Assembly: GCF_012641465.1 (NCBI RefSeq)
Contig: NZ_JABAIK010000008.1
Span: 124,001-188,000 of the forward strand
From: Vibrio agarilyticus
GTDB taxonomy: Bacteria > Pseudomonadota > Gammaproteobacteria > Enterobacterales > Vibrionaceae
Direction of reading: 5' to 3'
DNA: 64,000 nucleotides
This document shows positions 45,304-54,779 of this stretch, in pieces. The notes under the pieces are model-generated. The model saw nothing but the letters and a program-made list of their open reading frames with translations. It made no database searches and was not told the DNA's origin. The translations under genes were made by a program, and so were the position numbers. Positions within the stretch are counted from its first letter, which is position 1; each line of letters starts with the position of its first letter.

Positions 45304-45785
45304 ACCCGAGACGTAAAAAACGCTTAGGGATTGTGCTGGCAATTTTTGTTGGCGTTGGTGCGATGGTCGGATTGATGATCTACGCACTGAATCAAAACAT
45401 GGACTTGTTCTATACACCAACGGAACTGGTGAATGGTAAACCTGACGGCACTAAGCCTGAAGTGGGGCAACGTTTACGCATTGGTGGTATGGTCGTGAAA
45501 GACTCGATTCGCCGCGATCAAGAGTCACTCAAAGTGAGCTTTGATTTGGCAGACGTCGGCCCGAAAGTGACCGTGGTTTACGAGGGCATTTTGCCCGATC
45601 TTTTCCGTGAAGGTCAGGGGATTGTTGCTCAAGGTGTGTTGACCAACGCAAACACCGTCGAGGCGTTTGAAGTGCTTGCAAAGCATGATGAAGAGTACAT
45701 GCCGCCTGAAATCGCAGAGGCAATGGAAAAGACGCATGCACCGCTTCAATACAGCGACCAACAGAAACAAGGTAGCAACCAATGA
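45300..45785 (+). CDS. ccmE: Haem chaperone CcmE
   Basis: A 161-residue periplasmic, membrane-anchored chaperone that carries haem covalently to apocytochrome c. N-terminal [18 protein letters not shown] is the anchor. The beta-barrel domain follows, and the haem-attaching histidine lies in [12 protein letters not shown] with the conserved tyrosine nearby. It overlaps ccmD and ccmF by 4 bp each. Confidence 0.96.
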   Translation: MNPRRKKRLGIVLAIFVGVGAMVGLMIYALNQNMDLFYTPTELVNGKPDGTKPEVGQRLRIGGMVVKDSIRRDQESLKVSFDLADVGPKVTVVYEGILPDLFREGQGIVAQGVLTNANTVEAFEVLAKHDEEYMPPEIAEAMEKTHAPLQYSDQQKQGSNQ

Positions 45786-47749
45786 TTGCAGAAATTGGAC
45801 ACTTTGCGCTGGTTTTATCGCTTGCCATGGCAGTGCTGCTTAGCATTTTGCCAATGTGGGGAGCGGCCAATAATAGTGCGATGTTAATGAATACCGCGCG
45901 ACCATTGTCTTGGGGCATGTTTGGCTTCTTGTTGCTCTCTTTTGCCCTGTTGTCGTGGGGTTTTTACAGTAATGATTTCACGATTCAGTATGTCGCGAGT
46001 AACTCAAACTCGCTGCTTCCTTGGTATTACCGCTTAACTGCTGTTTGGGGTGCCCATGAAGGCTCGCTACTGCTTTGGGTGTTAATTCAAGCAGGTTGGA
46101 CCGTTGCAGTGGCTAAGTTTAGCCGAGGCATGCCGCAAGAGTCTGTCGCGCGTGTGCTTGCTGTGATGGGGCTTATTACCGTCGGGTTTTTGCTGTTTAT
46201 TATTCTGACCTCAAACCCATTCTTGCGCACTTTGCCGTACTTTCCGGTCGATGGCCGCGATCTTAACCCACTGTTGCAAGACCCTGGCCTGATCATTCAT
46301 CCACCAATGCTCTACATGGGCTACGTTGGATTCTCGGTCGCCTTTGCGTTTGCGATTGCATCTTTGATAAGCGGTAGACTGGACACCGCATGGGCGCGTT
46401 GGTCTCGCCCATGGACAACCGCTGCGTGGTTATTTCTGACCTTTGGTATCGCATTGGGCTCGTGGTGGGCTTATTACGAACTAGGCTGGGGCGGTTGGTG
46501 GTTCTGGGATCCCGTCGAAAATGCGTCATTTATGCCATGGCTTGCTGGTACGGCCTTGATGCACTCTTTGGCGGTAACCGAAAAACGCGGCACATTTAAA
46601 GCGTGGACTGTACTGTTGGCGATTTCGGCGTTTTCACTGAGCTTATTAGGCACCTTCCTTGTTCGTTCTGGTATTTTGGTTTCGGTACATGCTTTTGCGT
46701 CCGATCCTGCTCGCGGTATGTTCATTCTTGGCTTCTTAGTCTTTGTGATTGGCGGTTCGCTACTGCTCTTTGCTCTCAAAGGGGCAACGGTGCGCGCGCG
46801 TGGCAATTTCGACTTGATCTCGCGTGAAAACGCACTGCTTATCAATAATATTCTATTGATTGCTGCGCTGTTTGTGGTGCTTGTTGGTACCTTATTGCCA
46901 TTAGTGCATAAACAGATCGGTCTGGGTTCGGTATCGATTGGCGCGCCGTTCTTTGACATGCTTTTTGCCTGGTTGATGATGCCATTTGCCTTCTTCTTGG
47001 GGATTGGTCCTTTGGTGCGTTGGAAGCGCGATCAGCTGTCAACGTTAGCCAAACCCATGCTCATTTCAGGCGTGTTGTCGATTGCATTAGCAGGCGTCTC
47101 AATGTGGGCATTTGCTGACTTCTTTACCATGATGGGCTTTATCGGTTGGCTGATGGCTTACTGGATCATTACGATGCATGGTTTTGAGCTGTATCAACGT
47201 GCCACACATCGCCATCCATTTATGGTCGGCGTGCGCAAGCTGCCACGCAGCCACTGGGCAATGATTTGTGGTCACATTGGTTTGGCGGTAAGCGTTATCG
47301 GTATCACTATGGTTCAGCTTTACAGCATTGAGCGAGATGTTCGTTTGGCACCGGGTGATAACTTTGTGATTGAAGGCTATAACTTCCACTTTGCTGGTGG
47401 TCGTGACGTCGCTGGTCCGAACTATGAAAGCTTTATTGCTGACTTTGAAATTAGCCACAGTGGACGTTATATCAACACGTTGCACGCCGAAAAACGCTTT
47501 TACAACACCGCAAAATCGATGATGACCGAAGCGGCAATTGATCGTGGCGTCACGCGTGATTTGTATATCGCCATTGGTGAGCGTATGGCGGATAACCATT
47601 CGTGGGCGGTACGGATCTACTACAAACCGTTTGTGCGTTGGATTTGGGCAGGTTCACTGATCATGGTGCTGGGTGGTTTGCTGGCCATCAGTGATAAACG
47701 CTACCGTTTTCGCAAAACATCAAAGCCTCAGCTTGAGGAGGACGCATGA
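45782..47749 (+). CDS. ccmF: Cytochrome c haem lyase subunit CcmF
   Basis: A 655-residue polytopic membrane protein that joins haem from CcmE to the CXXCH of apocytochrome c together with CcmH/I. It carries the haem-handling motif [19 protein letters not shown] and histidines in [12 protein letters not shown] and [12 protein letters not shown]. It has about 15 hydrophobic segments and a large periplasmic loop near residues 510-625. It overlaps ccmE and ccmG by 4 bp. Confidence 0.96.
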   Translation: MIAEIGHFALVLSLAMAVLLSILPMWGAANNSAMLMNTARPLSWGMFGFLLLSFALLSWGFYSNDFTIQYVASNSNSLLPWYYRLTAVWGAHEGSLLLWVLIQAGWTVAVAKFSRGMPQESVARVLAVMGLITVGFLLFIILTSNPFLRTLPYFPVDGRDLNPLLQDPGLIIHPPMLYMGYVGFSVAFAFAIASLISGRLDTAWARWSRPWTTAAWLFLTFGIALGSWWAYYELGWGGWWFWDPVENASFMPWLAGTALMHSLAVTEKRGTFKAWTVLLAISAFSLSLLGTFLVRSGILVSVHAFASDPARGMFILGFLVFVIGGSLLLFALKGATVRARGNFDLISRENALLINNILLIAALFVVLVGTLLPLVHKQIGLGSVSIGAPFFDMLFAWLMMPFAFFLGIGPLVRWKRDQLSTLAKPMLISGVLSIALAGVSMWAFADFFTMMGFIGWLMAYWIITMHGFELYQRATHRHPFMVGVRKLPRSHWAMICGHIGLAVSVIGITMVQLYSIERDVRLAPGDNFVIEGYNFHFAGGRDVAGPNYESFIADFEISHSGRYINTLHAEKRFYNTAKSMMTEAAIDRGVTRDLYIAIGERMADNHSWAVRIYYKPFVRWIWAGSLIMVLGGLLAISDKRYRFRKTSKPQLEEDA

Positions 47750-48300
47750 ATAAAAAAGTACTCTTTATTCCATTAATCGCGTTTTTGCTCCTAGCGGCCG
47801 TGTTTGCCTTTCAGTTAAGTCGTAACCAGCAAGGGGATGACCCGACTAAGTTAGAATCGGTCTTGATTGGTAAACCGGTACCGCAATTTCGCTTAGAAGA
47901 TTTAGCCGAGCCGGGCAAGTTGTATGACCAAGCGGTGTTTCAAGGTGAGCCCTTGCTGCTAAATGTTTGGGCAACCTGGTGTCCGACCTGTTATGCCGAG
48001 CACACTTACTTGAATGAGTTGGCGGCAAGTGGCGTTAAGATTATTGGCCTGAATTACAAAGATGATCGTAACAAAGCGATTGGATGGCTCAATGAGCTGG
48101 GCAATCCTTATCTTATCAGCTTGTTTGATGGCAACGGCATGTTAGGGCTGGATTTGGGGGTTTATGGCGCGCCAGAGACCTTCTTGATTGATGCCAATGG
48201 GGTGATTCGTTACCGTCATGTGGGTGATGTTAACGCCACCAATTGGCAACAAACACTTCAGCCGTTGTATCAGCAAATGCAACAAGAGGCGACGCAATGA
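47746..48300 (+). CDS. ccmG: Periplasmic thiol-disulfide oxidoreductase CcmG (DsbE)
   Basis: A 184-residue membrane-anchored thioredoxin-like protein that keeps apocytochrome c cysteines reduced. It has one N-terminal transmembrane helix (LFIPLIAFLLLAAVFAF), the active site WATWCPTCYAE, and the cis-proline loop in VYGAPETFLID. It overlaps ccmF and ccmH by 4 bp. Confidence 0.95.
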   Translation: MNKKVLFIPLIAFLLLAAVFAFQLSRNQQGDDPTKLESVLIGKPVPQFRLEDLAEPGKLYDQAVFQGEPLLLNVWATWCPTCYAEHTYLNELAASGVKIIGLNYKDDRNKAIGWLNELGNPYLISLFDGNGMLGLDLGVYGAPETFLIDANGVIRYRHVGDVNATNWQQTLQPLYQQMQQEATQ

Positions 48301-48779
48301 AACGATTTCTATTAGCCATCGCAGCGTCGTTGCTGGTGTCACTATCAGCGTATGCCACGATTGAGGTTTACGAGTTTGACACTCAGCAGCAAGAGCAGCA
48401 ATTTAAAGAGTTAGGCAATACGTTGCGCTGCCCTAAGTGTCAAAATAACACCATCGCAGATTCTAATGCGGCATTAGCCCAGGATTTGCGACAAAAGGTG
48501 TATGAAATGACCAAAGATGGGCAATCGAAAGATGAGATTGTCGATTATATGATCGCGCGTTACGGTAACTTCGTGACGTACAATCCACCATTGACGCTTG
48601 CCACCTCTGTGCTTTGGTTCGGTCCGTTAGTGGTTATCATGATTGGTTTTGTTTTGATTGTGGCGCGCAGTCGTCGCAACAAAACAGTGGCGACACAACA
48701 AGAGACTTGGGATGAAGGCAAAGAAGCACAACTTAATGCTTTGCTAAATGACAAGCCCGACGGAGAACACAAAAAATGA
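48297..48779 (+). CDS. ccmH: Cytochrome c maturation protein CcmH (thiol reductase domain)
   Basis: A 160-residue membrane-anchored protein with an N-terminal signal (FLLAIAASLLVSLSAYA). The redox motif is LRCPKCQ and a C-terminal transmembrane segment covers about residues 104-123. It is the short CcmH; the TPR part fused to it in E. coli is here the separate gene ccmI. ATG at 48297 overlaps the ccmG stop (ATGA); the longer frame from 48243 is rejected. Confidence 0.95.
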   Translation: MKRFLLAIAASLLVSLSAYATIEVYEFDTQQQEQQFKELGNTLRCPKCQNNTIADSNAALAQDLRQKVYEMTKDGQSKDEIVDYMIARYGNFVTYNPPLTLATSVLWFGPLVVIMIGFVLIVARSRRNKTVATQQETWDEGKEAQLNALLNDKPDGEHKK

Positions 48780-49990
48780 CGTTGTTTTGGTTATCAACCG
48801 TTGCGCTTACGTTATTGGCTTGCGGCATCATTATTTATCCTCTTTTGCAGAAAAACACCAACAAAGACGATGTATTGCGTGATGAACTCAACAAAGCGTT
48901 TTATAAAGATCGATTGTCGGAGCTGAAAGAAGAGAACGATGAAGGGTTGGTGAATAACGAAGGTGATTTAATCGCTGATCTAAAGCAGTCGCTGCTTGAT
49001 GATATTCCTGAGCAGCAGGCGCAACAAAAAACCGCGCTGTCACCTTGGGCGGTGATTGTACCATCGGTACTGCTTACTGTGGTTTTGAGTTACGCGCTCT
49101 ACGCTCAATTTGGCGCATCCAACGATGTTGAACAATGGCATCAAGTCAATGAGAACTTACCTGAGCTGTCGAAAAAGTTAATGGGTGCAACGGCAGAGCC
49201 GCTGAGTGACGATGAGATGCAAGATCTGATTTTGGCGCTGCGAACTCGGCTGCATTACAACAGCAATGATGCGACGGGCTGGTTGTTGCTCGGACGCCTG
49301 GGTTTAACCGAACGCAACGTCACGCTGGCAACCGACGCTATGCGCAAGGCGTATCAGCTCAAGCCTAATGACAATGATATTAAACTCGGTTTAGCGCAAG
49401 CGCTTATGATGTCGCAAGACGAAATGGATCAGAGTCAGGCACGAGCGTTGTTGGGCAATTTGATTCAGCAAGAGCAGGTGGATATTCGAGTTTTCTCTTT
49501 GCTCGCATTTGATGCGTTTGAACGTCAAGACTTCAAAGCGGCGATTCGCTACTGGCGCGTTATGCAGCAAATGTTACCTCCAGAAGATGGCCGTTATGAA
49601 ATGCTCACGCGCAGTATTGCCAGTGCGCAAAAGCGTCTGGGAGAAACGGGTGTGGCCGAAGACTCAGTGACAGTGACAATTGAGGCCGATGCAAACGCAC
49701 TCACCAATCCTAATGCGGTGCTTATTGTGTCTGCGCACGATGCAAATGGTTCGCCTATTCCAGTTGCCGCTGCACGCTACCCACTTGGTGCGTTTCCTCG
49801 GACACTGGTGATCGATGATAGTAACAGCATGATGGAAGGCCAAAAATTGTCATCGCTCAAATCATTTATCATCCGCGCGCGAATTGACACCGATGGTAAT
49901 GTTGCGACTCGAGAAGGCGATTGGTATGGCGAGAGTGACGTTACAGAGCAAGGAGAACCCGTCAAGCTCTTGATCAATAAGCAATACTAA
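48776..49990 (+). CDS. ccmI: Cytochrome c maturation protein CcmI (TPR)
   Basis: A 404-residue protein that binds apocytochrome c C-termini and delivers them to CcmF. It has two transmembrane segments (about residues 2-20 and 88-107), a periplasmic TPR region (about 150-285: GWLLLGRLGLTERNVTLATD and following helices) and a C-terminal beta-rich domain. It overlaps ccmH by 4 bp and ends the ccm operon. A structured sequence at 50020-50086 follows. Confidence 0.9.
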   Translation: MTLFWLSTVALTLLACGIIIYPLLQKNTNKDDVLRDELNKAFYKDRLSELKEENDEGLVNNEGDLIADLKQSLLDDIPEQQAQQKTALSPWAVIVPSVLLTVVLSYALYAQFGASNDVEQWHQVNENLPELSKKLMGATAEPLSDDEMQDLILALRTRLHYNSNDATGWLLLGRLGLTERNVTLATDAMRKAYQLKPNDNDIKLGLAQALMMSQDEMDQSQARALLGNLIQQEQVDIRVFSLLAFDAFERQDFKAAIRYWRVMQQMLPPEDGRYEMLTRSIASAQKRLGETGVAEDSVTVTIEADANALTNPNAVLIVSAHDANGSPIPVAAARYPLGAFPRTLVIDDSNSMMEGQKLSSLKSFIIRARIDTDGNVATREGDWYGESDVTEQGEPVKLLINKQY

Positions 49991-50019
49991 TTTTACGGTT
50001 TATCGCGTAAACTTTGTTA

Positions 50020-50086
50020 GGCCAGTATTTTCCTTTTCCACTTGGCGCACTCGCGGCAAATGTTTTGAGGCGATGCTGGCCTTTTT
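50020..50086 (+). terminator. Probable terminator of the ccm operon
   Basis: GGCCAGTAT at 50020-50028 can pair with ATGCTGGCC at 50073-50081 (one G-T pair), enclosing a further imperfect hairpin (CACTTG/CAAATG and GCG/CGC). Five T residues follow. The loop is long for a simple terminator, so a structured 3' end or small RNA is also possible. Confidence 0.55.
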
Positions 50087-50225
50087 GCACCTTAGTGCTT
50101 TAATCTCAAATGTAAGAATGCCGACACCGCAAGGGAGAGGGTTAGGCGTTGATTAATATATACTTGCAAGACTTGTCGTTGCAGAAAAACACTAAGCAAT
50201 TGAGCTTCCATGAACAACGGTTAAT

Positions 50226-50311
50226 TATACCCAAACAGCGTCAATTAGAACGGGTCTATGTGATTGGGTGAAATGCAAGCAACGCTTCTGCAGTCAAGTA
50301 TTACGGGTATA
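50226..50311 (-). repeat. Short ERIC-like element (upstream of mlaA)
   Basis: 86 bp bounded by TATACCCAAACAGCGTCAAT and GTCAAGTATTACGGGTATA, the two ERIC ends, with about 40 bp of the usual core deleted. It lies in the opposite orientation to the other ERIC-like copies and ends 17 bp before the mlaA start codon, so it will sit in the mRNA leader. Confidence 0.7.
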
Positions 50312-50328
50312 AATGGACGGATAATAAC

Positions 50329-51096
50329 ATGTACAAGATGGGAAACGCGTTAGCGCTGAGCTGCTTATTATTGCTGGGTACGGCCGGCTGCTCAAGTGTT
50401 CCAACGGATGAGGCGAACGGTGCATCTACCGCAAATGATCCGTTTGAAGGTTTTAACCGCGTGATGTGGGATTTTAATTTCAATTATCTAGACCCTTATA
50501 TTGTTCGTCCTGTGTCATTGGGGTATGTGGAATACACGCCAGAGCCAGTGCGTACGGGCATTGCTAACTTTTTGTCGAATCTTGATGAGCCTGCGAGTGT
50601 GGTGAACAACTTGCTTATGGGTAATGGCACCAAAGCGATGGATCACTTTAACCGATTTTGGATCAACAGTAGCTTGGGCTTGCTCGGTTTTATTGATGTT
50701 GCCGGTTATACTGGAATCACCAAGCAAGACAACAAGTCGTTTGGTGATGCTGTGGGTCATTGGGGAGTGGGTAATGGGCCTTATTTGATGATCCCTGCCG
50801 TTGGTCCATATACTGTCCGTGAAACGACTGATTTTGTTGATGGCCTTTATGTACCCCTTTCCTTATTGAATTTTTGGGCGGGTGTCGGCAAATGGGCGTT
50901 AGAAGGCATGGAAACCCGCGCTAGTCTTGAGCCACAACAGGCGCTGATTGACGATTCGCCAGATCCGTACATTTTGACCCGTGAAATCTATCTGCAACGT
51001 CAAGATTTCAAAGCTGAAGTGGAAGCTCCTGAAGAGAATGCCGAAGAAGAAGCTTTGCTTGATGAGTATTTGGAAGATGATTTTGACTTTGAATAA
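50329..51096 (+). CDS. mlaA: Outer-membrane lipoprotein MlaA (VacJ)
   Basis: A 255-residue lipoprotein of the Mla system that removes misplaced phospholipids from the outer leaflet of the outer membrane. The lipobox LGTAGC puts the lipidated cysteine at residue 21. The conserved start DPFEGFNRVMWDFNFNYLD, the FLSNLDEPASVVNNLL segment and YLMIPAVGPYTVRETTDFVD are typical. The C-terminus is acidic. It stands alone; a truncated MITE fragment starts 5 bp after its stop. Confidence 0.94.
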   Translation: MYKMGNALALSCLLLLGTAGCSSVPTDEANGASTANDPFEGFNRVMWDFNFNYLDPYIVRPVSLGYVEYTPEPVRTGIANFLSNLDEPASVVNNLLMGNGTKAMDHFNRFWINSSLGLLGFIDVAGYTGITKQDNKSFGDAVGHWGVGNGPYLMIPAVGPYTVRETTDFVDGLYVPLSLLNFWAGVGKWALEGMETRASLEPQQALIDDSPDPYILTREIYLQRQDFKAEVEAPEENAEEEALLDEYLEDDFDFE

Positions 51097-51100
51097 CGAA

Positions 51101-51210
51101 AGCGGCGTTAAATAACTTGAAAATAGGCTACTATTCCGCTGCGTTGTTTGCCTTGCTCTTAGACCAGTAAGTTGGCTCTGAATCCAGCGTCTTGAAGTCA
51201 CTTGAGTATA
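51101..51210 (-). mobile_element. Truncated MITE-like element (left half)
   Basis: Read on the minus strand from 51210, this starts TATACTCAAGTGACTTCAAG and follows the left end and first hairpin of the 268-bp element, with scattered changes, to about its position 110. The right half is absent. It fills the space between mlaA and the fadL terminator and its folded RNA may help end mlaA transcripts. Confidence 0.75.
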
Positions 51211-51225
51211 TAAAAAGTGCCGATT

Positions 51226-51258
51226 AAAAAAGCTCAGCAATCACGCTGAGCTTTTGTG
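51226..51258 (-). terminator. Intrinsic terminator of fadL gene 1
   Basis: On the minus strand AAAAGCTCAGC and GCTGAGCTTTT form an 11-bp stem around GTGATT, followed by T residues. It lies 21 bp past the fadL stop. Confidence 0.85.
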
Positions 51259-51278
51259 TATTTATTCTGGCAAAAACC

Positions 51279-52583
51279 TTAGAAACGATAGTTTGCTTGA
51301 ATACCTGCAAGCCAAATGCTGCCTGTGGTTTCACCGACAAAGCGACCACCAACATCTTCGGCACTATTGTCAGAATCATAGCCACGAGATTCGGTGATTG
51401 GCGCATCTTTGGCCAAAATATAAGTAAAGCCAGCATCAAAGCTGAGATTTTGATCCCACTGATATTCAGCGCCGACACTTAGCCAGGTACGGTCAGTCTC
51501 TGGAATGGTAATCGCACGATTTTTGTCTGATACCGCCGAGGTATCGTACGCCACGCCACTGCGCAGTGCCCATTTACTTGTCACTTGGTAAGTCGCGCCG
51601 ACGGCAAAACGGTAGTTGTCTTCCCAGTTTTCGACTTTCACCATGCTGGTATTGTCCGAGAAATCCGCTTCAAGTTGATCAAACGCGCTCCAATCGGTCC
51701 AGTTAATGCTCGCATGAACGGCTAATTTGTCGCTCACTTGATGATTACCCGCCAGCTCAAGAGTTGCTGGTAGCGTGAGGTCCATGCTTCCAGCGCGTGT
51801 TTGGCCCGGTAGTAGCAGAAAACCAATCCCTTCGGCGTGCCCTTCAAGGGTTAAATCGACTGCCGATTTATACGCAATGCCCACTTGGCTGTTTGAATTG
51901 ATACGCCAAAAAGCGCCCACTTGCCAGCCCCACGCGATGTCATCGCCTTCCATATATTTCAATGCGGTGCCTTGAGGGAATCCCGGTGCATTATTTTTCG
52001 GAGTGGTAGCACCAAAATGGCCGTCAGCCATCACAATGCGTAAACCGCCGCCAAGGCTAAATGCAGGCGTGATTTTGTAGGCGACATTGAGGTTGCCTTC
52101 TTGTGAGATGATGCTGGCTTTATCACCAAAATGTGACGCGCCAAAATCACGGCCTAGATCGGTTTCCATACCGTAGTTGGTGCCAAAAGCGACGCCCAAT
52201 GCCCACTCATCGTTCACCTGATGTGAAAAGTAGAAGTTTGGGATCACCGCGTCATGAGCAAAATCGTTTGACGCGACTGACGTTGTGGTGCCATTTAGCG
52301 TGACACTACCTGCCACATCCACATTCGGGTCAACATAAATGGCACCAGTCGAGACTTGGGTGCCTTTTAGTTCAGTAAGCAGTGCAGGGTTACGCCATTG
52401 AGCGCTTGCGTTATCCGCGATGGCGGCTTCACCAGCGTAGGCGCGTCCAAGACCAGTCGCTGAATATTCGGCTAATTGAAAACCTGCTGCGTTGACTGTG
52501 CTTACTCCGCTAAGGCCAATGATGGCGGCGAGTAATGTAAGCTGAGTAGATAGAGAACCTTGATGTGTAGAGGTACGTTCCAT
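51279..52583 (-). CDS. fadL: FadL-type outer-membrane fatty-acid transporter, paralogue 1
   Basis: A 434-residue outer-membrane beta-barrel for long-chain fatty acids or other hydrophobic compounds. A signal peptide (LLAAIIGLSGVSTVNA) precedes the mature N-terminus AGFQLAEYSATGLGRAYAGE, the typical FadL hatch segment. The NPALLTELKG variant of the NPA motif and a C-terminal phenylalanine (IQANYRF) fit a barrel inserted by BAM. It is one of two fadL genes in tandem, each with its own terminator. The substrate is not proven. Confidence 0.9.
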   Translation of the reverse strand: MERTSTHQGSLSTQLTLLAAIIGLSGVSTVNAAGFQLAEYSATGLGRAYAGEAAIADNASAQWRNPALLTELKGTQVSTGAIYVDPNVDVAGSVTLNGTTTSVASNDFAHDAVIPNFYFSHQVNDEWALGVAFGTNYGMETDLGRDFGASHFGDKASIISQEGNLNVAYKITPAFSLGGGLRIVMADGHFGATTPKNNAPGFPQGTALKYMEGDDIAWGWQVGAFWRINSNSQVGIAYKSAVDLTLEGHAEGIGFLLLPGQTRAGSMDLTLPATLELAGNHQVSDKLAVHASINWTDWSAFDQLEADFSDNTSMVKVENWEDNYRFAVGATYQVTSKWALRSGVAYDTSAVSDKNRAITIPETDRTWLSVGAEYQWDQNLSFDAGFTYILAKDAPITESRGYDSDNSAEDVGGRFVGETTGSIWLAGIQANYRF

Positions 52584-52911
52584 GAGTTGTGTTCGCTGAA
52601 ATTGTGAATGTGTAATCAGCGATCATAGCTCTAGAGTAAAAACTTTAAAATGGTTGGTGGTAAATGAACTAATTACAGAACTATATAGTGAGTATCCGGA
52701 CTAATTAGTGATTTAAACTGCTTTGTGTTAAAGCTGGCATTTTTTTCAGCGAACAGCTGTTACGATAATAGGGGGGTTGATACTACATATGTACGCTGAA
52801 TACAGCGTTCATCGATTTTGTATATAAGCAAAAGTGCTAAAACTTTAAGTGAGAATGAGATAGCAAAAAGGCCGCATCAAGCGGCCTTAGACTTTAGTCG
52901 AATTGATTGGC
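52584..52911. other. 328-bp gap between the two fadL genes
   Basis: No gene. It holds the promoter region of fadL gene 1 (read leftward) and the terminator of fadL gene 2 at 52865-52888. I saw no convincing operator. Confidence 0.6.
52865..52888 (-). terminator. Intrinsic terminator of fadL gene 2
   Basis: AAGGCCGC and GCGGCCTT pair around a TTGAT loop. Read on the minus strand it is followed by a T run (TTTTTGC). It lies 24 bp past the fadL stop. Confidence 0.88.
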
Positions 52912-54198
52912 TTAGAAGCTGCGGCTGTACTGCAGACCAAACAAAATTGCGTCGGCATGCGTGGTTGCGCTAACTGATGAAACCTGGCCAACACCTTCAA
53001 TCTCTGTTTTTTCGTTTACCGATACATCATCGCCCATCAAGTAGGTTAGGCCCAAATCAATATTTGATTTGCTATCAATGTGATAGGTAAAGCCGGCTGA
53101 CACCCACTGACGGTCTGAATCGGGTACCGAAATAGACGTTAGGCTGTCTTGCGCACTGGTGTCGTACATGTAACCGACGCGAAGAGTCCAATCGTTGTTG
53201 AGGTAGTAAGTACCACCAATGCTGTAGTGCCAGCCATCTTGCCACTGGTACTCTTTCTCATACGAGCCAGTCAGTACTGAGTCTTTTAGGTTTCTAAATG
53301 AAATTTTATCAAATGAACCCCAGCCGATGTATTGAATGCTGTAGTGTACTGCAAATTTGGTGTCTTCGATTTTGTGAAAACCAGAGAATTCTGCGATATC
53401 AGGCAATGGTAGTGTGATTTCTTGGCCTTTATCGTCTTTGGCATCAAACTCTGGGCTGTAACGGTACGATAGACCAAAGCGATTGTTTTCATCCAGCTCA
53501 AAGACGGTACCAACGTTGAAACCAACCGCAAAACCATCTGCAGTATCAACATCAAGCAATGATTTTCCGGCAGCATCGGGCATTAAACCTGCGATGGCTC
53601 CACTTAATTCTGCGCTTGGATCTCGCTTTAATGTACCTTGACCGTAGATGAGATCAAGTCCTGCACCAAAGCTCCACTGCTCATTTAAGCGATATGAGCC
53701 TGCCACGCCTAGGTTAAAGCTCAATACGTCAGTGAGGCCGCCGTATTCATTGGCGATGTAATCGCTAGCAAATTCGGTTTTGGTGCCAAAGTTTGAGTAG
53801 GCATTAACGCCAACGGCAAATTTGTCATTAATTGGGTGAATGTAGTGAATGTTTGGTGCGACAGAAGTGCCGCCCACATCATCAGTATCTGGTACAGAAG
53901 TTGCGGGTACTAGGCCTCCGCTTAGAGTACATGTTGGGCCACAATATTTCGCATCTTTGACTTTGATTTTAGTCGTGATGGTTTCAAAACCCAATGACAG
54001 TGCCGGCTCGTCAAAAAGTGCCATTGCCGCTGGGTTTCGTCCCATGACTGCTGCGTTGTCAGCAATCACCGCATCACCTGCGAATGCGCGACCAATGCCC
54101 GTCGCTGATTGCGCGTTTAATTGAAAGCCTGCGGCGAACGCTTGGCTAGATGCTGCAGCTACTGCTACTGCGAGGAGAGTTTGTTTATACAGACGCAT
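52912..54198 (-). CDS. fadL: FadL-type outer-membrane fatty-acid transporter, paralogue 2
   Basis: A 428-residue FadL homologue, closer to the enterobacterial protein than its neighbour. Signal peptide TLLAVAVAAASSQAFA, then AGFQLNAQSATGIGRAFAGD, the RNPAAMALFDEPALSLG motif, and a C-terminal phenylalanine (GLQYSRSF). An extracellular loop has a CGPTC pair of cysteines (about residue 85-89) that could form a disulfide. A possible FadR-like site lies about 90 bp upstream (54291-54305). Confidence 0.92.
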   Translation of the reverse strand: MRLYKQTLLAVAVAAASSQAFAAGFQLNAQSATGIGRAFAGDAVIADNAAVMGRNPAAMALFDEPALSLGFETITTKIKVKDAKYCGPTCTLSGGLVPATSVPDTDDVGGTSVAPNIHYIHPINDKFAVGVNAYSNFGTKTEFASDYIANEYGGLTDVLSFNLGVAGSYRLNEQWSFGAGLDLIYGQGTLKRDPSAELSGAIAGLMPDAAGKSLLDVDTADGFAVGFNVGTVFELDENNRFGLSYRYSPEFDAKDDKGQEITLPLPDIAEFSGFHKIEDTKFAVHYSIQYIGWGSFDKISFRNLKDSVLTGSYEKEYQWQDGWHYSIGGTYYLNNDWTLRVGYMYDTSAQDSLTSISVPDSDRQWVSAGFTYHIDSKSNIDLGLTYLMGDDVSVNEKTEIEGVGQVSSVSATTHADAILFGLQYSRSF

Positions 54199-54538
54199 AG
54201 TATTTTACCTTGTTTGTCCATTATTTACGCCAACTCATTTCCGTTTTACTTGGAGAGACCCGTTTTTCGTCTCAAGTAACCTAGAAAATGAAGTTGGACC
54301 ATTGAGTCTTTGCTCAGTTGACGCCGATCCTATGCGTAAGTGTGCGATATAGAAATCCGACCATTGGCTAAAAATACGGAAAAATGAAGGAAATGAAGGG
54401 TAACTGACGTCTAACTGGTGAAAAAACAACTTAATTAGAGTTAAAGCTCTAATTATAACGAGATAAAGGGAATGACATTTAACGATTACCTTGTTCTTAA
54501 TATGGTTTTTAAGCAATGAAAATAGTGTTAATTGCGGG

Positions 54539-54577
54539 ATGAGCAGAGTTTTGCCATGAAGGCGAAACTCTGCTCAT
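54539..54577. repeat. Long 17-bp-stem hairpin
   Basis: ATGAGCAGAGTTTTGCC and GGCGAAACTCTGCTCAT form a 17-bp stem with one G-T/A-C imperfection and loop ATGAA. No T run follows on either strand. It lies downstream of the DUF3379 gene and upstream of fadL 2. Confidence 0.8.
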
Positions 54578-54586
54578 AAGAGAGTA

Positions 54587-54739
54587 TGTACCCGTCTTAG
54601 TTCAAGCTGCAGTGCCTTTCTTTAATAGAGTAGGAGACGGGCGCTCACAAATCTCATCACATAGCTTGTCCATGTTCATGAAGTGCTCAGAGGCTTTGTT
54701 CGCTTGCCGCCTACCTGAAACTCCAAGTTGTTTGGGTAC
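54587..54739 (+). repeat. ERIC-like palindromic element (after the DUF3379 gene)
   Basis: About 150 bp starting GTACCCGTCTTAGTTCAAGC and ending ACTCCAAGTTGTTTGGGTAC. It contains CACAAATCTCATCACATAGC and GCTTGCCGCCTACCTG, the best match in the window to the full-length ERIC consensus. It follows the stop of the leftward DUF3379 gene. Confidence 0.82.
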
Positions 54740-54779
54740 AGGTAATGTAAAGTTTGAGACGAAGACGCTGGGTAACTGA

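Larger units (their letters stand above)
49991..50328. other. 338-bp ccmI-mlaA intergenic region
   Basis: No gene. It contains the probable ccm terminator (50020-50086), about 140 bp with no recognised element, a short ERIC-like element (50226-50311) and the start region of mlaA. Confidence 0.6.
54199..54779. other. 581-bp region upstream of fadL gene 2
   Basis: No gene. Read rightward: leader and promoter region of fadL 2 with a possible FadR-like site, an AT-rich stretch, a long perfect hairpin (54539-54577), an ERIC-like element (54587-54739), then the end of the DUF3379 gene. Confidence 0.6.

Noticed and set aside
46474-46959. Minus-strand frame of 161 codons opposite ccmF
   Set aside because: Antisense shadow; composition is low-complexity and ccmF is continuous on the plus strand.
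51130-51240. Minus-strand frame overlapping the truncated MITE
   Set aside because: Its C-terminal half lies antisense to mlaA and its start is repeat-derived; no translation signals.
52603-52618. CRP-like site TGTGA-N6-AATCA near fadL gene 1
   Set aside because: Only one good half-site and it lies about 20 bp from the start codon, inside the leader; too weak to list.
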